This document shows, one piece after another, positions 1 through 5,637 of a stretch of 5,637 nt of DNA. The notes under the pieces are model-generated. The model searched no databases. It saw only the letters and a program-made list of their open reading frames with translations, and was not told where the DNA came from. The DNA is from Desulfobacteraceae bacterium (lineage in GTDB: Bacteria; Desulfobacterota; Desulfobacteria; Desulfobacterales; Desulfobacteraceae), in assembly GCA_024225895.1 (NCBI GenBank), contig JAAEMC010000974.1, positions 1-5,637 on the forward strand, written 5' to 3'. Position 1 is the first letter of the stretch; every line of letters begins with the position of its first letter. The position numbers and the translations under genes are program-made.

Positions 1-677
1 CCGGTGGACAGCAGCAGCGGATTGCCCTTGCAAGGGCCATTGTCATAGAACCGGATGTGCTTTTAATGGACGAGCCTTTATCCGCCCTTGACGAAAATTT
101 GAGGGAGGATATGCGTAGAGAGATTGATAACCTTCAGCAGGATTTAGGGGTGACGACCATTTTTGTCACCCATGATCAGCGGGAGGCGCTGTCCATGTCA
201 GATAAAGTCGTGGTCATGAAAGACGGATTCGTCCAGCAGGAAGGCGGCCCTGAAGAGGTGTACAATAACTCGGCAAACCATTTTGTGGCCGACTTTCTCG
301 GGCATTCAAATTTTATCAACGCAATTGTTGATCAAAAAGAAGACAAATGGATCAATGTAAGACTGGAAGATAAGAATATTTGTCGTTGTATTACAACCGG
401 AGAATTTAAAACCGATGAAAGAGCCGAAATCGTGATCCGGGCCCAGAAATTTATACTGGGTTACCAAAAAGATTTTATTGCGGATGAAAATATGAATGTC
501 TTTTTTGGAAAAATCGTGGATCGCAGCTATATGGGAGGTGAAGTCAGCTATTTTGTGGAACTTGAAACCAAACAGGTGATGCATGTGATCAGCTTCGTCA
601 AACGGACACCATATCGCAGAGGCGATGAGGTCTTTATGAAGGTGGATCCAGAGCACTGCAGGTTACTGAAAATCTAA
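1..677 (+). CDS. PotA-like ABC transporter ATP-binding protein, C-terminal part (5' end outside window)
   Basis: ATPase subunit of an ABC importer of the spermidine/putrescine/iron/sugar (PotA/UgpC-like) class, acting on the cytoplasmic face of the inner membrane. The frame is open from base 3 and begins inside the signature motif (GGQQQR, bases 3-20; its first Ser would lie just upstream), so the ATG at 57 is internal. Next come Walker B (VLLMDEP, 48-68), the D-loop (SALD, 72-83) and the switch histidine (FVTHD, His codon 171-173). The ATPase core ends near the PotA-like stretch FLGHSNFINAIV, and the last ~80 residues (about 430-677) fit a TOBE_2 substrate-sensing domain ending at the TAA. 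Walker A and the permease and binding-protein genes are not visible and are presumably upstream. The usual IRPE motif of the TOBE region reads IRAQ here. Family assignment is strong. The transported substrate is unknown; a polyamine or amino compound is inferred only from subfamily and neighbours. Confidence 0.93.
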   Translation, partial: GGQQQRIALARAIVIEPDVLLMDEPLSALDENLREDMRREIDNLQQDLGVTTIFVTHDQREALSMSDKVVVMKDGFVQQEGGPEEVYNNSANHFVADFLGHSNFINAIVDQKEDKWINVRLEDKNICRCITTGEFKTDERAEIVIRAQKFILGYQKDFIADENMNVFFGKIVDRSYMGGEVSYFVELETKQVMHVISFVKRTPYRRGDEVFMKVDPEHCRLLKI

Positions 678-779
678 AAAATCAACACATCACCATACGG
701 CGAATTCAAATTAAAAAATAACTTAGAGGGCAAGTGAAAAGGAGAACTGCGTCCTCGTTTCGATTTAAAAAGGAATGTT
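678..779 (+). other. Intergenic spacer between transporter ATPase and 105-aa gene
   Basis: An AT-rich 102-base gap. I see no strong sigma-70 promoter and no terminator-like GC stem with a T-run. A weak hairpin is possible (GAAA/GGA at 736-743 with TCC/TTTC at 752-761), but the stem is interrupted. A very short GTG-initiated frame at 734 ends after about 20 codons and has no sign of being real. Read-through from the transporter gene into the downstream genes therefore remains possible. Confidence 0.4.
769..774 (+). promoter_or_regulatory. Ribosome binding site that selects the TTG start at 780
   Basis: AAAGGA lies five bases before TTG at 780-782. The nearby ATG at 775-777 is in another frame, which reads across the 105-aa gene without matching it. 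The in-frame TGA at 735-737 bounds the gene upstream, and no in-frame ATG or GTG exists between that stop and 780, so TTG is the best-supported start. CTG at 747 is the only other upstream candidate, and it also has a purine-rich AAAAGGAG nearby. Confidence 0.6.
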
Positions 780-1097
780 TTGGAAAACCAATCCGATAAA
801 CGGTTTAAAAAAAGCTTTGATTGGATCAAAAAGAACCTGGACCCATTGAAAAGCTATATAGTCTTTGAAAATGATTTAAACAAACAGGACGACTCTATTT
901 TATCCGAATCTTTTATCGCATACCAATATTTAAACGAAGATATGCTCACCTGGCAAAAGGTTTTTGATGTCAAAAAGTTAAAAGAATACCTGGTGATACA
1001 AATTGATCCGGGTAATGAAGAAGAGAAATTGGGGAAAATCATGGGATACGGATTTCCAAAAGAGACGGTATCGTATTTATATAAGGCAAAATCATAA
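780..1097 (+). CDS. Uncharacterised 105-residue protein, TTG start
   Basis: I do not recognise this family. It is a small soluble protein, rich in Lys, Glu and Asp, with no cysteine, no signal peptide and no membrane segment. The N-terminus is strongly basic (KRFKKSFDWIKKN). The middle (residues ~36-75) alternates acidic and hydrophobic patches with YLNEDMLTW and VKKLKEYLVIQID, and the C-terminus carries GKIMGYGFPKETVSYLY. It ends 30 bases before the radical SAM gene on the same strand, so co-transcription is likely. It could be a small partner or accessory protein for that enzyme; this rests on position only. The long minus-strand frame overlapping it is a shadow: the plus frame has a good ribosome binding site and fits the gene spacing. 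The ATT/TTG-type start leaves the exact N-terminus uncertain. Confidence 0.7.
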   Translation: MENQSDKRFKKSFDWIKKNLDPLKSYIVFENDLNKQDDSILSESFIAYQYLNEDMLTWQKVFDVKKLKEYLVIQIDPGNEEEKLGKIMGYGFPKETVSYLYKAKS

Positions 1098-1127
1098 ATT
1101 GTAACGAATTTTTTAAGGAACAAGTTA

Positions 1128-3590
1128 ATGGAAAGTAAGGATCGTTCAATGCACATAGAATTTACACATTCAGGAAAAAAGACTGACGTCAGCCTGGAGG
1201 CTTTAACGGGATCTGTGATTGAATTTCTTGAGATATATGGAACAAAGACACTCACAGGCAAGGAATTTTGCAGCATCACAGGAGAAGGATCGGGTGCCCA
1301 GAGATTTTCACGCCTTTTGGGAAAAACCGGATTTCCAAATGATCCAAAAGGATTTTTTACCCGAATTTTTTCACAGATTAATAACGGTGAAATCAAAATT
1401 ATTAAATTAAACCAGGTTAAGATGCCCCATCTGATGTTGGTGGTAATTCTTGAGCAAGTCCTGCCGGGGAATGGATATATTTCCATAAAAGATACAGATC
1501 AGCTTGAGAAGACCACTCATATTTGTGTTCCCTCAAAAGACCGTGACAGGCTTCAGAAGGTAATTGAGACATATCCGGTCCGGTTGTCCCGCCATACCAT
1601 TCGGCAGATGCTGGTATCAAAGGATGTGGCCTATCAATATCTGCCGTTTGTTGAAGAGTTGAATTCCACCGGCCATACCAACACCTGGATAGGACAGTTC
1701 CATGATGGTCTTTTAGAGCAAATGTACCAAAACCGGGTGATCTTTCTTTTAAATATGAGTTGTCCGGTATATTGCCGGTTTTGTTTCAGAAAACACAAAG
1801 ATTCCAGAAATGAAACCAATCCGAGTGTGGAAGATGTTAAACAAGCTGCGCAACATGTAAAGGACTCACCTTTAGTTAAAGAAATCGTTGTCACCGGCGG
1901 CGATCCTTTCATGAACAGGGCTAATATGGCAGCAACAATAGATGGACTCATGCAAGTGGCCCATGTTCAAACCATCCGTCTGGCCACAAGATCCGTTGCC
2001 TATTATCCTGATCTTTTTCTTGAAAACGAATCCGCTTATTTGAAATACCTTAAGCAAAAGAGCTTTGAGCTTCAGCAGCATGGTAAGCGAATGGAAGTGG
2101 CCACCCATTTTATTCATCCGGATGAAGTGTCTCCTGAAAGTCTTGATATTATATCCGACCTGGTGAATCATGGTATCGCCGTATATATCCAGACCCCGTT
2201 TTTGAGTGATTGTAATGATAAAGGCCCCGAACTTGTGCGGCTGTTCAGCCTGTTAAGGGGAGCCGGTGCCGAGCTTCATTACCTTTATATTCCCTGCAGT
2301 CCCATACATGGAAACAGCATTTACTGGACCTCCCTTTCTGAGGGCATCAGCATTGCCAAACATCTTCGGGCCAATCTTTCTGACAGGGTTATCCCGAGAA
2401 TCTGTACCGCCACTCCCATAGGGAAAATGGATTGGTACTCCAGTGGATGGGCAGTGGAACCGGTTGAAAATAAGGAAAATTTTATCTGGATCAGGACACC
2501 GTATACACCGGATTATTTTAAAGCTTTTGCACCCCTTGCCAACGAACTCGACAATATCCGGGTGAATGATGAAGGCACTATTGATATTCAGTATATGGCA
2601 CAAATCGGCGATGGATCTTTCCTCCATGGGCCAAGACCAAAAAGGATTGTCAAAGCAAAAGAACCTGTCTTTGCCACGGATATCAAAACACTTAAATCAA
2701 TGTTATGCAATGATCGGCAGACAGGGCATTCCATTGTGGACACAGGGTGCGAAAAGCTAAAACGTCTCCATAAAACCCGGGTGGAAATTGATATTAATGC
2801 GTCTGACATGGAATTCGATTACATTGGATCTGATGACCGGATTACGGATGTGATTATATCATCATCAGAAGATGCCATTGATTCCCTTTGGGCGATTAAA
2901 AAACTCATAAAACAGCTTGAGTATATCCCCCATGTCAATGCAGTCCGTTTGGTCAGCATGAAGTTCAACACAACGCCCGGGGCATATACCCGTGGTGTGA
3001 TCAATACGCTTGGAGACTTGAATAAGCTAAGGGTGGTGAATCCTTTACGGCTGGAAATCGAAACCTGGTTTACCCTGACAGATGAGATCACCAAAGATCA
3101 TGCAAAACTTGCCAGACGGCTGAACAATAAAGGAATAACCATATATTGCAACACCGCACTTTTAGGGGGGGTTAATGATCGGGATGAAGAGATCCACTCC
3201 CTTGCCCATAGTGCACGGAAAGCCGGAATAGAATTCCATCACCTTTATGTTGCAGGGCTTCCTATTCAGAATAAATGGAATATTGATCATCCAGTGGATT
3301 CCTATGATGTCATTGATATTGCCACCAAGGTCAGAAGAGAGGGATCCGGCAGAGAGGTCCCCAGGTATATTATCTTAACAACACTGGGCGAGGTGGACTA
3401 TGGTTTGACCTCTTCTTTTGTTCATGTGAATGGTGAGGTTAAATTAAAGCTTGGTTGTTATGATATCACCTATTATAAGAGTTTGAATGAAAATTTTAAA
3501 CTGATTGAAGGGATGACTATGGATGAAGATGGTTCGCCTGTGGTATCCATAAAAGGACTTATAAAAAATAACCGGTTTCCAATATCCTAG
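1128..3590 (+). CDS. KamA-family radical SAM protein with a second, degenerate KamA-like half
   Basis: Cytosolic radical SAM enzyme related to lysine 2,3-aminomutase, which moves an amino group between adjacent carbons using SAM, a [4Fe-4S] cluster and PLP. The start has AAGGA at 1115-1119, eight bases before ATG. Residues 1-120 are an unrecognised N-terminal region. Residues ~140-210 resemble the KamA lead-in. The cluster motif is C212-x3-C216-x2-C219, followed by Arg221, which aligns with the KamA arginine that holds the substrate carboxylate. VTGGDP lies at 255-260, THFIHP at 326-331, and the last barrel strands (LHYLYIPC) near 383-390. Lys433 in TPIGK is the best candidate for the PLP lysine. 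Residues ~550-790 repeat this barrel: 576-582 aligns with the GGDP strand, 603-620 with 280-297, and 641-716 with 321-396, at a steady 320-323 offset, but the catalytic residues are gone. The family's usual length is about 350-480 residues, so 820 is roughly double. No aspartates are seen where KamA binds the lysine side-chain amine, so the substrate may not be lysine. The family call is secure; the reaction is not. Confidence 0.93.
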   Translation: MESKDRSMHIEFTHSGKKTDVSLEALTGSVIEFLEIYGTKTLTGKEFCSITGEGSGAQRFSRLLGKTGFPNDPKGFFTRIFSQINNGEIKIIKLNQVKMPHLMLVVILEQVLPGNGYISIKDTDQLEKTTHICVPSKDRDRLQKVIETYPVRLSRHTIRQMLVSKDVAYQYLPFVEELNSTGHTNTWIGQFHDGLLEQMYQNRVIFLLNMSCPVYCRFCFRKHKDSRNETNPSVEDVKQAAQHVKDSPLVKEIVVTGGDPFMNRANMAATIDGLMQVAHVQTIRLATRSVAYYPDLFLENESAYLKYLKQKSFELQQHGKRMEVATHFIHPDEVSPESLDIISDLVNHGIAVYIQTPFLSDCNDKGPELVRLFSLLRGAGAELHYLYIPCSPIHGNSIYWTSLSEGISIAKHLRANLSDRVIPRICTATPIGKMDWYSSGWAVEPVENKENFIWIRTPYTPDYFKAFAPLANELDNIRVNDEGTIDIQYMAQIGDGSFLHGPRPKRIVKAKEPVFATDIKTLKSMLCNDRQTGHSIVDTGCEKLKRLHKTRVEIDINASDMEFDYIGSDDRITDVIISSSEDAIDSLWAIKKLIKQLEYIPHVNAVRLVSMKFNTTPGAYTRGVINTLGDLNKLRVVNPLRLEIETWFTLTDEITKDHAKLARRLNNKGITIYCNTALLGGVNDRDEEIHSLAHSARKAGIEFHHLYVAGLPIQNKWNIDHPVDSYDVIDIATKVRREGSGREVPRYIILTTLGEVDYGLTSSFVHVNGEVKLKLGCYDITYYKSLNENFKLIEGMTMDEDGSPVVSIKGLIKNNRFPIS
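1763..1786 (+). other. Radical SAM CxxxCxxC cluster motif within the KamA-like gene
   Basis: Codes CPVYCRFC (residues 212-219), the three-cysteine ligand set for the SAM-bound [4Fe-4S] cluster. The following FRK replaces the TRRR usual in lysine 2,3-aminomutases but keeps the first arginine position. No equivalent motif occurs in the second half of the protein. Confidence 0.9.
2778..3500 (+). other. Degenerate second KamA-like barrel (pseudo-radical-SAM half)
   Basis: This covers residues ~551-790 of the 820-residue protein. Reading it against residues ~251-470 gives paired strands: VKEIVVTGGDP with ITDVIISSSED, VQTIRLATR with VNAVRLVSM, AELHYLYIP with IEFHHLYVA, and IPRICTATPIGK with VPRYIILTTLGE. 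Three catalytic elements are changed together: no cysteine cluster precedes it, GGDP becomes SSED, and the candidate PLP lysine (433) is Glu755. The second half also keeps GGVNDRDEEI (680-689), close to the GVND motif of true KamA proteins. Because the frame is intact and conserved in fold, a structural or regulatory role is more likely than decay. The alignment was made by eye. Confidence 0.75.
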
Positions 3591-3605
3591 AACGAGTTAA
3601 GAATT

Positions 3606-4268
3606 ATGATATATCCATATATTGCATTTAGTGACAAGATTAAGATCCAACCTGTTTTTAAAACTTTGGTCGGAGACCCGTTGGTGTTGGACCTGTCGGT
3701 TCATTCCACCCTTTTTGAGGCCATTGATGTCCGGGACCAGAAAGCCTTTCAAAACCTTTTGGATGAGCAGATGAAGGACCGTTATACCTGGGGCGTATCT
3801 TCTTATCTGGAAAACCGGGAAATTGTTCTTTCCCAGTGCCCGCAGATGGTTGAAGAACAGCGATTTTACCATCTGGGACTTGATATTATTGTCCCGCTTG
3901 GCACGCTTTTACATGCTCCTTTGGACGCAACAGTAGCGGAAAGTGGGTATGAGGCCGGTGAAGGCAATTACGGTGCCCATGTGCTACTAAAGCATGAAAG
4001 CCAGTACTTTGAGACTTTTTACAGCTTTTACGGCCACCTGAGCCGGCAAAGCCTTCCTTCGATCGGATGCGAATTTAAAGCGGGTGAATCATTTGCCAGG
4101 ATCGGGGATTTCCATGAAAACGGTAACTGGTTTTATCATACCCATTTGCAGGTTATTACACAAAAGGGCCTGGATCAGGGATATATCTCAAAAGGATATT
4201 GTGCTGCCAAGGATTTGGCTGTGATGGATTTATACTGCCCGTCTCCACTTTCGCTGTTTAAGATTTAA
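3606..4268 (+). CDS. M23-family (LytM-like) metallopeptidase domain protein, no signal peptide
   Basis: Zinc metallopeptidase fold of the M23 family, whose well-known members cut peptidoglycan cross-bridges outside the cell. All five expected residues are present: H89-x3-D93 (HLGLD), H144 in FYGHL, and H178-x-H180 (HTH). H89, D93 and H180 would bind zinc, with H144 and H178 catalytic. Residues 1-80 form an N-terminal region of unknown type without any hydrophobic signal or anchor, so the protein is predicted to stay in the cytosol, which is odd for a cell-wall enzyme. The segment GDFHENGNW before HTH and the C-terminal CPSP resemble, from memory, the M23 domain found in large phosphotransferase-M23-class III aminotransferase fusion proteins. 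It starts 15 bases after the radical SAM gene with only a weak upstream purine stretch, suggesting translational coupling. A non-peptidoglycan amide or small-molecule substrate is possible but inferred. Confidence 0.88.
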   Translation: MIYPYIAFSDKIKIQPVFKTLVGDPLVLDLSVHSTLFEAIDVRDQKAFQNLLDEQMKDRYTWGVSSYLENREIVLSQCPQMVEEQRFYHLGLDIIVPLGTLLHAPLDATVAESGYEAGEGNYGAHVLLKHESQYFETFYSFYGHLSRQSLPSIGCEFKAGESFARIGDFHENGNWFYHTHLQVITQKGLDQGYISKGYCAAKDLAVMDLYCPSPLSLFKI

Positions 4269-4296
4269 TAAGGTAGCGGATAAAAACAGAGATAAA

Positions 4297-4643
4297 ATGG
4301 TCCAAAACCTGAACCTTCCTCAGATTGATCTCCTCCCGAATATGATCCACTTGGGATTGGGCCAGCCAAAGTAACCATTGACTCCCTTAAAAGAGATTGA
4401 AAGAACGGTCGCCCATGCCTTTTCCAAAAAGAACCGGCAGTTTCCTGCCTATGGGGAAGAGAAGGGTAATCAAACTTTCAGGTAAACGCCGGCCATTTTT
4501 TTGACCCATCATTATCCGGATACGGTAGACCCGGAACAATTGTTCATCACCAATGGAAATTCACATGCCTTGAATTTTATCTGTAATGTGTCACCCGCCA
4601 GGGGGATACGGTTTTGGTGGAGGAGCCCATCTATTTTGAGATA
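4297..4643 (+). pseudogene. Remnant of a PLP-dependent class I/II aminotransferase (LysN/MocR-like N-terminus)
   Basis: From ATG at 4297 the frame reads an aminotransferase N-terminus: MIHLGLGQP (residues 16-24), then LKEIERTVAHAF, YGEEKGNQTFR, and LFITNGNSHALNFICNV. This pattern is typical of the fold-type I family that includes 2-aminoadipate transaminases. TAA stops interrupt it at 4372-4374 and 4483-4485. A one-base loss near 4590/4591 shifts the frame; restoring it continues as QGDTVLVEEPIYFEI to about 4643, where homology ends. Only about 115 of roughly 400 codons remain, and the PLP lysine and the rest of the large domain are missing, so it cannot make an enzyme. It starts 28 bases after the M23 gene, so it was probably the last gene of the same operon. 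Its presence suggests the intact ancestral pathway included a transamination step. Confidence 0.85.
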
Positions 4644-4784
4644 ACTTCAAAACAAAATATTGAATTTTTGTTCAGTCGCCAAATAAGAAAAATGAAGTTC
4701 AAATTGGTCTGGATTCAACTGCCTGTCTATATTTTTGACTGATGCAGCTAGTTTTAAACCATTGACGATTATGATATTTATCGG

Positions 4785-4807
4785 GTCAAACTCCATAAGA
4801 TTTTGAC
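4785..4807. repeat. Inverted repeat GTCAAA-N11-TTTGAC at the -35 region
   Basis: GTCAAA at 4785-4790 and TTTGAC at 4802-4807 are perfect six-base complements separated by 11 bases; the right arm overlaps the -35 hexamer. Further TTGAC copies lie at 4735-4739 and 4762-4766. It could be a small operator for the sensor gene, but six-base arms in AT-rich DNA can arise by chance. Confidence 0.25.
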
Positions 4808-4831
4808 GGACTCGATTATTTCTTTTATGAT
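4803..4831 (+). promoter_or_regulatory. Near-consensus sigma-70 promoter for the sensor gene
   Basis: TTGACG at 4803-4808 (five of six consensus bases) is separated by exactly 17 bases from TATGAT at 4826-4831 (five of six). Transcription would begin near 4838, giving a leader of about 55 bases before the ATG at 4893. Its direction and position suit the CHASE8/HAMP gene, and its strength suggests that gene is transcribed independently of the upstream operon. Confidence 0.6.
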
Positions 4832-4877
4832 GGTATTTTAAGCTTATTGTTTTAAGCGATAATTGCTGCATCTGAAC

Positions 4878-4883
4878 AGGGGT
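4878..4883 (+). promoter_or_regulatory. Ribosome binding site of the sensor gene
   Basis: AGGGGT lies nine bases before ATG at 4893-4895. It falls inside the first codons of the opposing minus-strand fragment, which argues that the plus-strand gene is the functional one here. Confidence 0.5.
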
Positions 4884-4892
4884 AAGCACGAC

Positions 4893-5637
4893 ATGGCATT
4901 TATCAAGGATCTCTCCATCAGGATAAAATTTTTGCTTTTGTTAAGCACTACGGCTGTACTGGCATTGCTGCTGGTGTTTTTTGCCCTGATGATCAATACG
5001 AGATTAAGTGCCCGTAAAAGCCTGGGTCAGGAACTTTGCTTTATCGCTGATGTGGTTGCCAAAAACAGCGGGACTGCTTTGAATTCCCGTAATGAGCAGG
5101 CAGCATTGGAAAGTCTGATTTCCTTGTCTGCTAAACCTGAAATTGTCATGGCTGTTTTATATGATAAATCCGGTAGTCTTTTTTGTAAGTTCGTCCAACC
5201 AGGTGTTGATCCAAACCTGTTGATTGAGGACTTGGATAAAGCATATCCGGATAAGCAGGTTCTTGCCGAAACAAGGCTGTCCCCAAATGGAGCAACCCAT
5301 TTTTTAGGAGATTATGTTCATGTCATCCGGCCGGTATCAGTTAACAAGCAAATTATCGGTACCATTCATTTAGTGGATAATATGAAGCAGGTAAAATCAA
5401 AGCTCAGTAATTATTATTGGGTTGTTCTGTTTGTTGTTTGTGTCACTCTGATAATCATCATGCTGCTTTCAGCAAAGATGCAAAAGATATTTGTAAAACC
5501 GTTATTTGGTTTAATGAAGACCATTAATGAGGTTTCCACCCAGAAAAATTATACGGTCCGGGTTAAAAAACACAGCAATGATGAATTTGGTATTCTCATT
5601 GATCATTTCAATAGTATGATTGAAGAGATCCAGGAGC
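4893..5637 (+). CDS. Membrane sensor protein with CHASE8-like domain and HAMP, 5' part (3' end outside window)
   Basis: N-terminal 248 residues of a signalling protein. Membrane segment 1 spans about residues 13-34 (a Leu-rich stretch after the basic SIRIK). A periplasmic region of about 140 residues follows, beginning LCFIADVVAKNSGTALN and including ALESLISLSAKPEIVMAVLYD, the arrangement of a CHASE8 sensor domain. Membrane segment 2 is about 175-194. A HAMP linker follows, recognisable by KPLFGLMKTI, the DEFG element and FNSMIEEIQE at the window edge. CHASE8-HAMP fronts are commonly joined to histidine kinase (often hybrid, BarA-like) or GGDEF output domains; the output lies outside the window, so the class cannot be decided. 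ATG is supported by the AGGGGT site. It appears to have its own promoter, and nothing visible ties it functionally to the upstream metabolic genes. Confidence 0.85.
   Translation, partial: MAFIKDLSIRIKFLLLLSTTAVLALLLVFFALMINTRLSARKSLGQELCFIADVVAKNSGTALNSRNEQAALESLISLSAKPEIVMAVLYDKSGSLFCKFVQPGVDPNLLIEDLDKAYPDKQVLAETRLSPNGATHFLGDYVHVIRPVSVNKQIIGTIHLVDNMKQVKSKLSNYYWVVLFVVCVTLIIIMLLSAKMQKIFVKPLFGLMKTINEVSTQKNYTVRVKKHSNDEFGILIDHFNSMIEEIQE

Larger units (their letters stand above)
4647..4889 (-). pseudogene. 80-codon fragment, possibly the N-terminal part of a SecB-like chaperone
   Basis: A minus-strand frame opening at GTG (4889) begins with LTPVQMQQLSLKTISLK and ends with NPDQFELHFSYLATEQKFN before a TGA at 4647. 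The start pattern and the later beta-strand-like segment recall SecB-like proteins, some of which are chaperones of toxin-antitoxin systems, but this is from memory and weak. SecB-like proteins are about 130-160 residues, so the C-terminal half would be missing. Its end coincides with the end of the aminotransferase homology on the other strand, as expected if a deletion or insertion joined two broken genes. I see no ribosome binding site before the GTG, the start lies three bases from the diverging sensor gene, and a plus-strand promoter runs through it, so expression is doubtful. A chance open frame in AT-rich DNA is the alternative. Confidence 0.35.

Noticed and set aside
57..59. ATG at 57 as the start of the transporter ATPase
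   Set aside because: The frame is open to base 3 and encodes the ABC signature motif and most of Walker B upstream, so this ATG is an internal methionine.
736..761. Hairpin in the spacer as a terminator or riboswitch
   Set aside because: The stem is short and interrupted (GAAA/TTTC and GGA/TCC only), with no GC-rich core and no T-run.
775..777. ATG at 775 as a gene start
   Set aside because: It opens a frame different from the 105-residue gene and gives no recognisable product; it lies in the spacer after the AAAGGA site.
854..1486. Minus-strand open frame of about 210 codons
   Set aside because: It overlaps the 105-residue gene and the start of the radical SAM gene, which have ribosome binding sites and family features; its translation shows no domain.
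1872..2171. Minus-strand open frames inside the KamA-like gene (also 1417-1620, 1634-1951, 2253-2627, 2588-2809, 2819-3094)
   Set aside because: They are shadows of a clear family coding sequence and have no recognisable products.
1128..3590. Reading the 820-residue protein as two separate genes or a frameshift artefact
   Set aside because: The frame is continuous, the linker (about residues 470-550) has no stop or plausible restart with a ribosome binding site, and the second half lacks the N-terminal KamA lead-in.
4269..4892. CRISPR array, insertion sequence or tRNA in the long gap
   Set aside because: There are no regularly spaced repeats, no terminal inverted repeats or transposase motifs, and no cloverleaf-like sequence; the gap is explained by the two gene fragments and a promoter.

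Overview
This window looks like an accessory stretch of a Gram-negative, moderately low-GC bacterium. Codon style and gene types would suit a Desulfobacterales-like sulfate reducer, but that is an impression and no marker gene is present. Five plus-strand genes or gene remnants are followed by an intergenic scar and the start of a membrane sensor gene.

Layout: (1) bases 1-677 hold the C-terminal part of a PotA-type (spermidine/putrescine-like) ABC transporter ATPase, cut by the window edge. (2) Bases 780-1097 encode an unrecognised 105-residue basic protein that probably starts at TTG. (3) Bases 1128-3590 encode an 820-residue lysine-2,3-aminomutase (KamA)-family radical SAM protein. Its second half appears to be a degenerate copy of the same barrel that has lost the iron-sulfur cysteines, the GGDP motif and the candidate PLP lysine. 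(4) Bases 3606-4268 encode an M23/LytM-type zinc metallopeptidase with all catalytic histidines but no signal peptide. (5) Bases 4297-4643 are the decayed N-terminal quarter of a PLP-dependent class I/II aminotransferase (two stops, one frameshift, missing 3' end). (6) Bases 4647-4889, minus strand, are an 80-codon fragment, possibly the front of a SecB-like chaperone; it breaks at the same point as the aminotransferase remnant. (7) Bases 4893-5637 are the 5' part of a two-transmembrane CHASE8-like/HAMP signalling protein, preceded by a near-consensus sigma-70 promoter.

Genes 2 to 5 are on one strand with gaps of 30, 15 and 28 bases, so they look like one transcription unit; the transporter ATPase lies 102 bases upstream and may belong to it. 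Together, an amine/amino-acid uptake system, a KamA-type mutase, a cytosolic M23 protein and an aminotransferase suggest amino-acid or polyamine-like metabolism. The substrate cannot be read from the sequence. The most unusual element is the active-plus-inactive KamA duplication.
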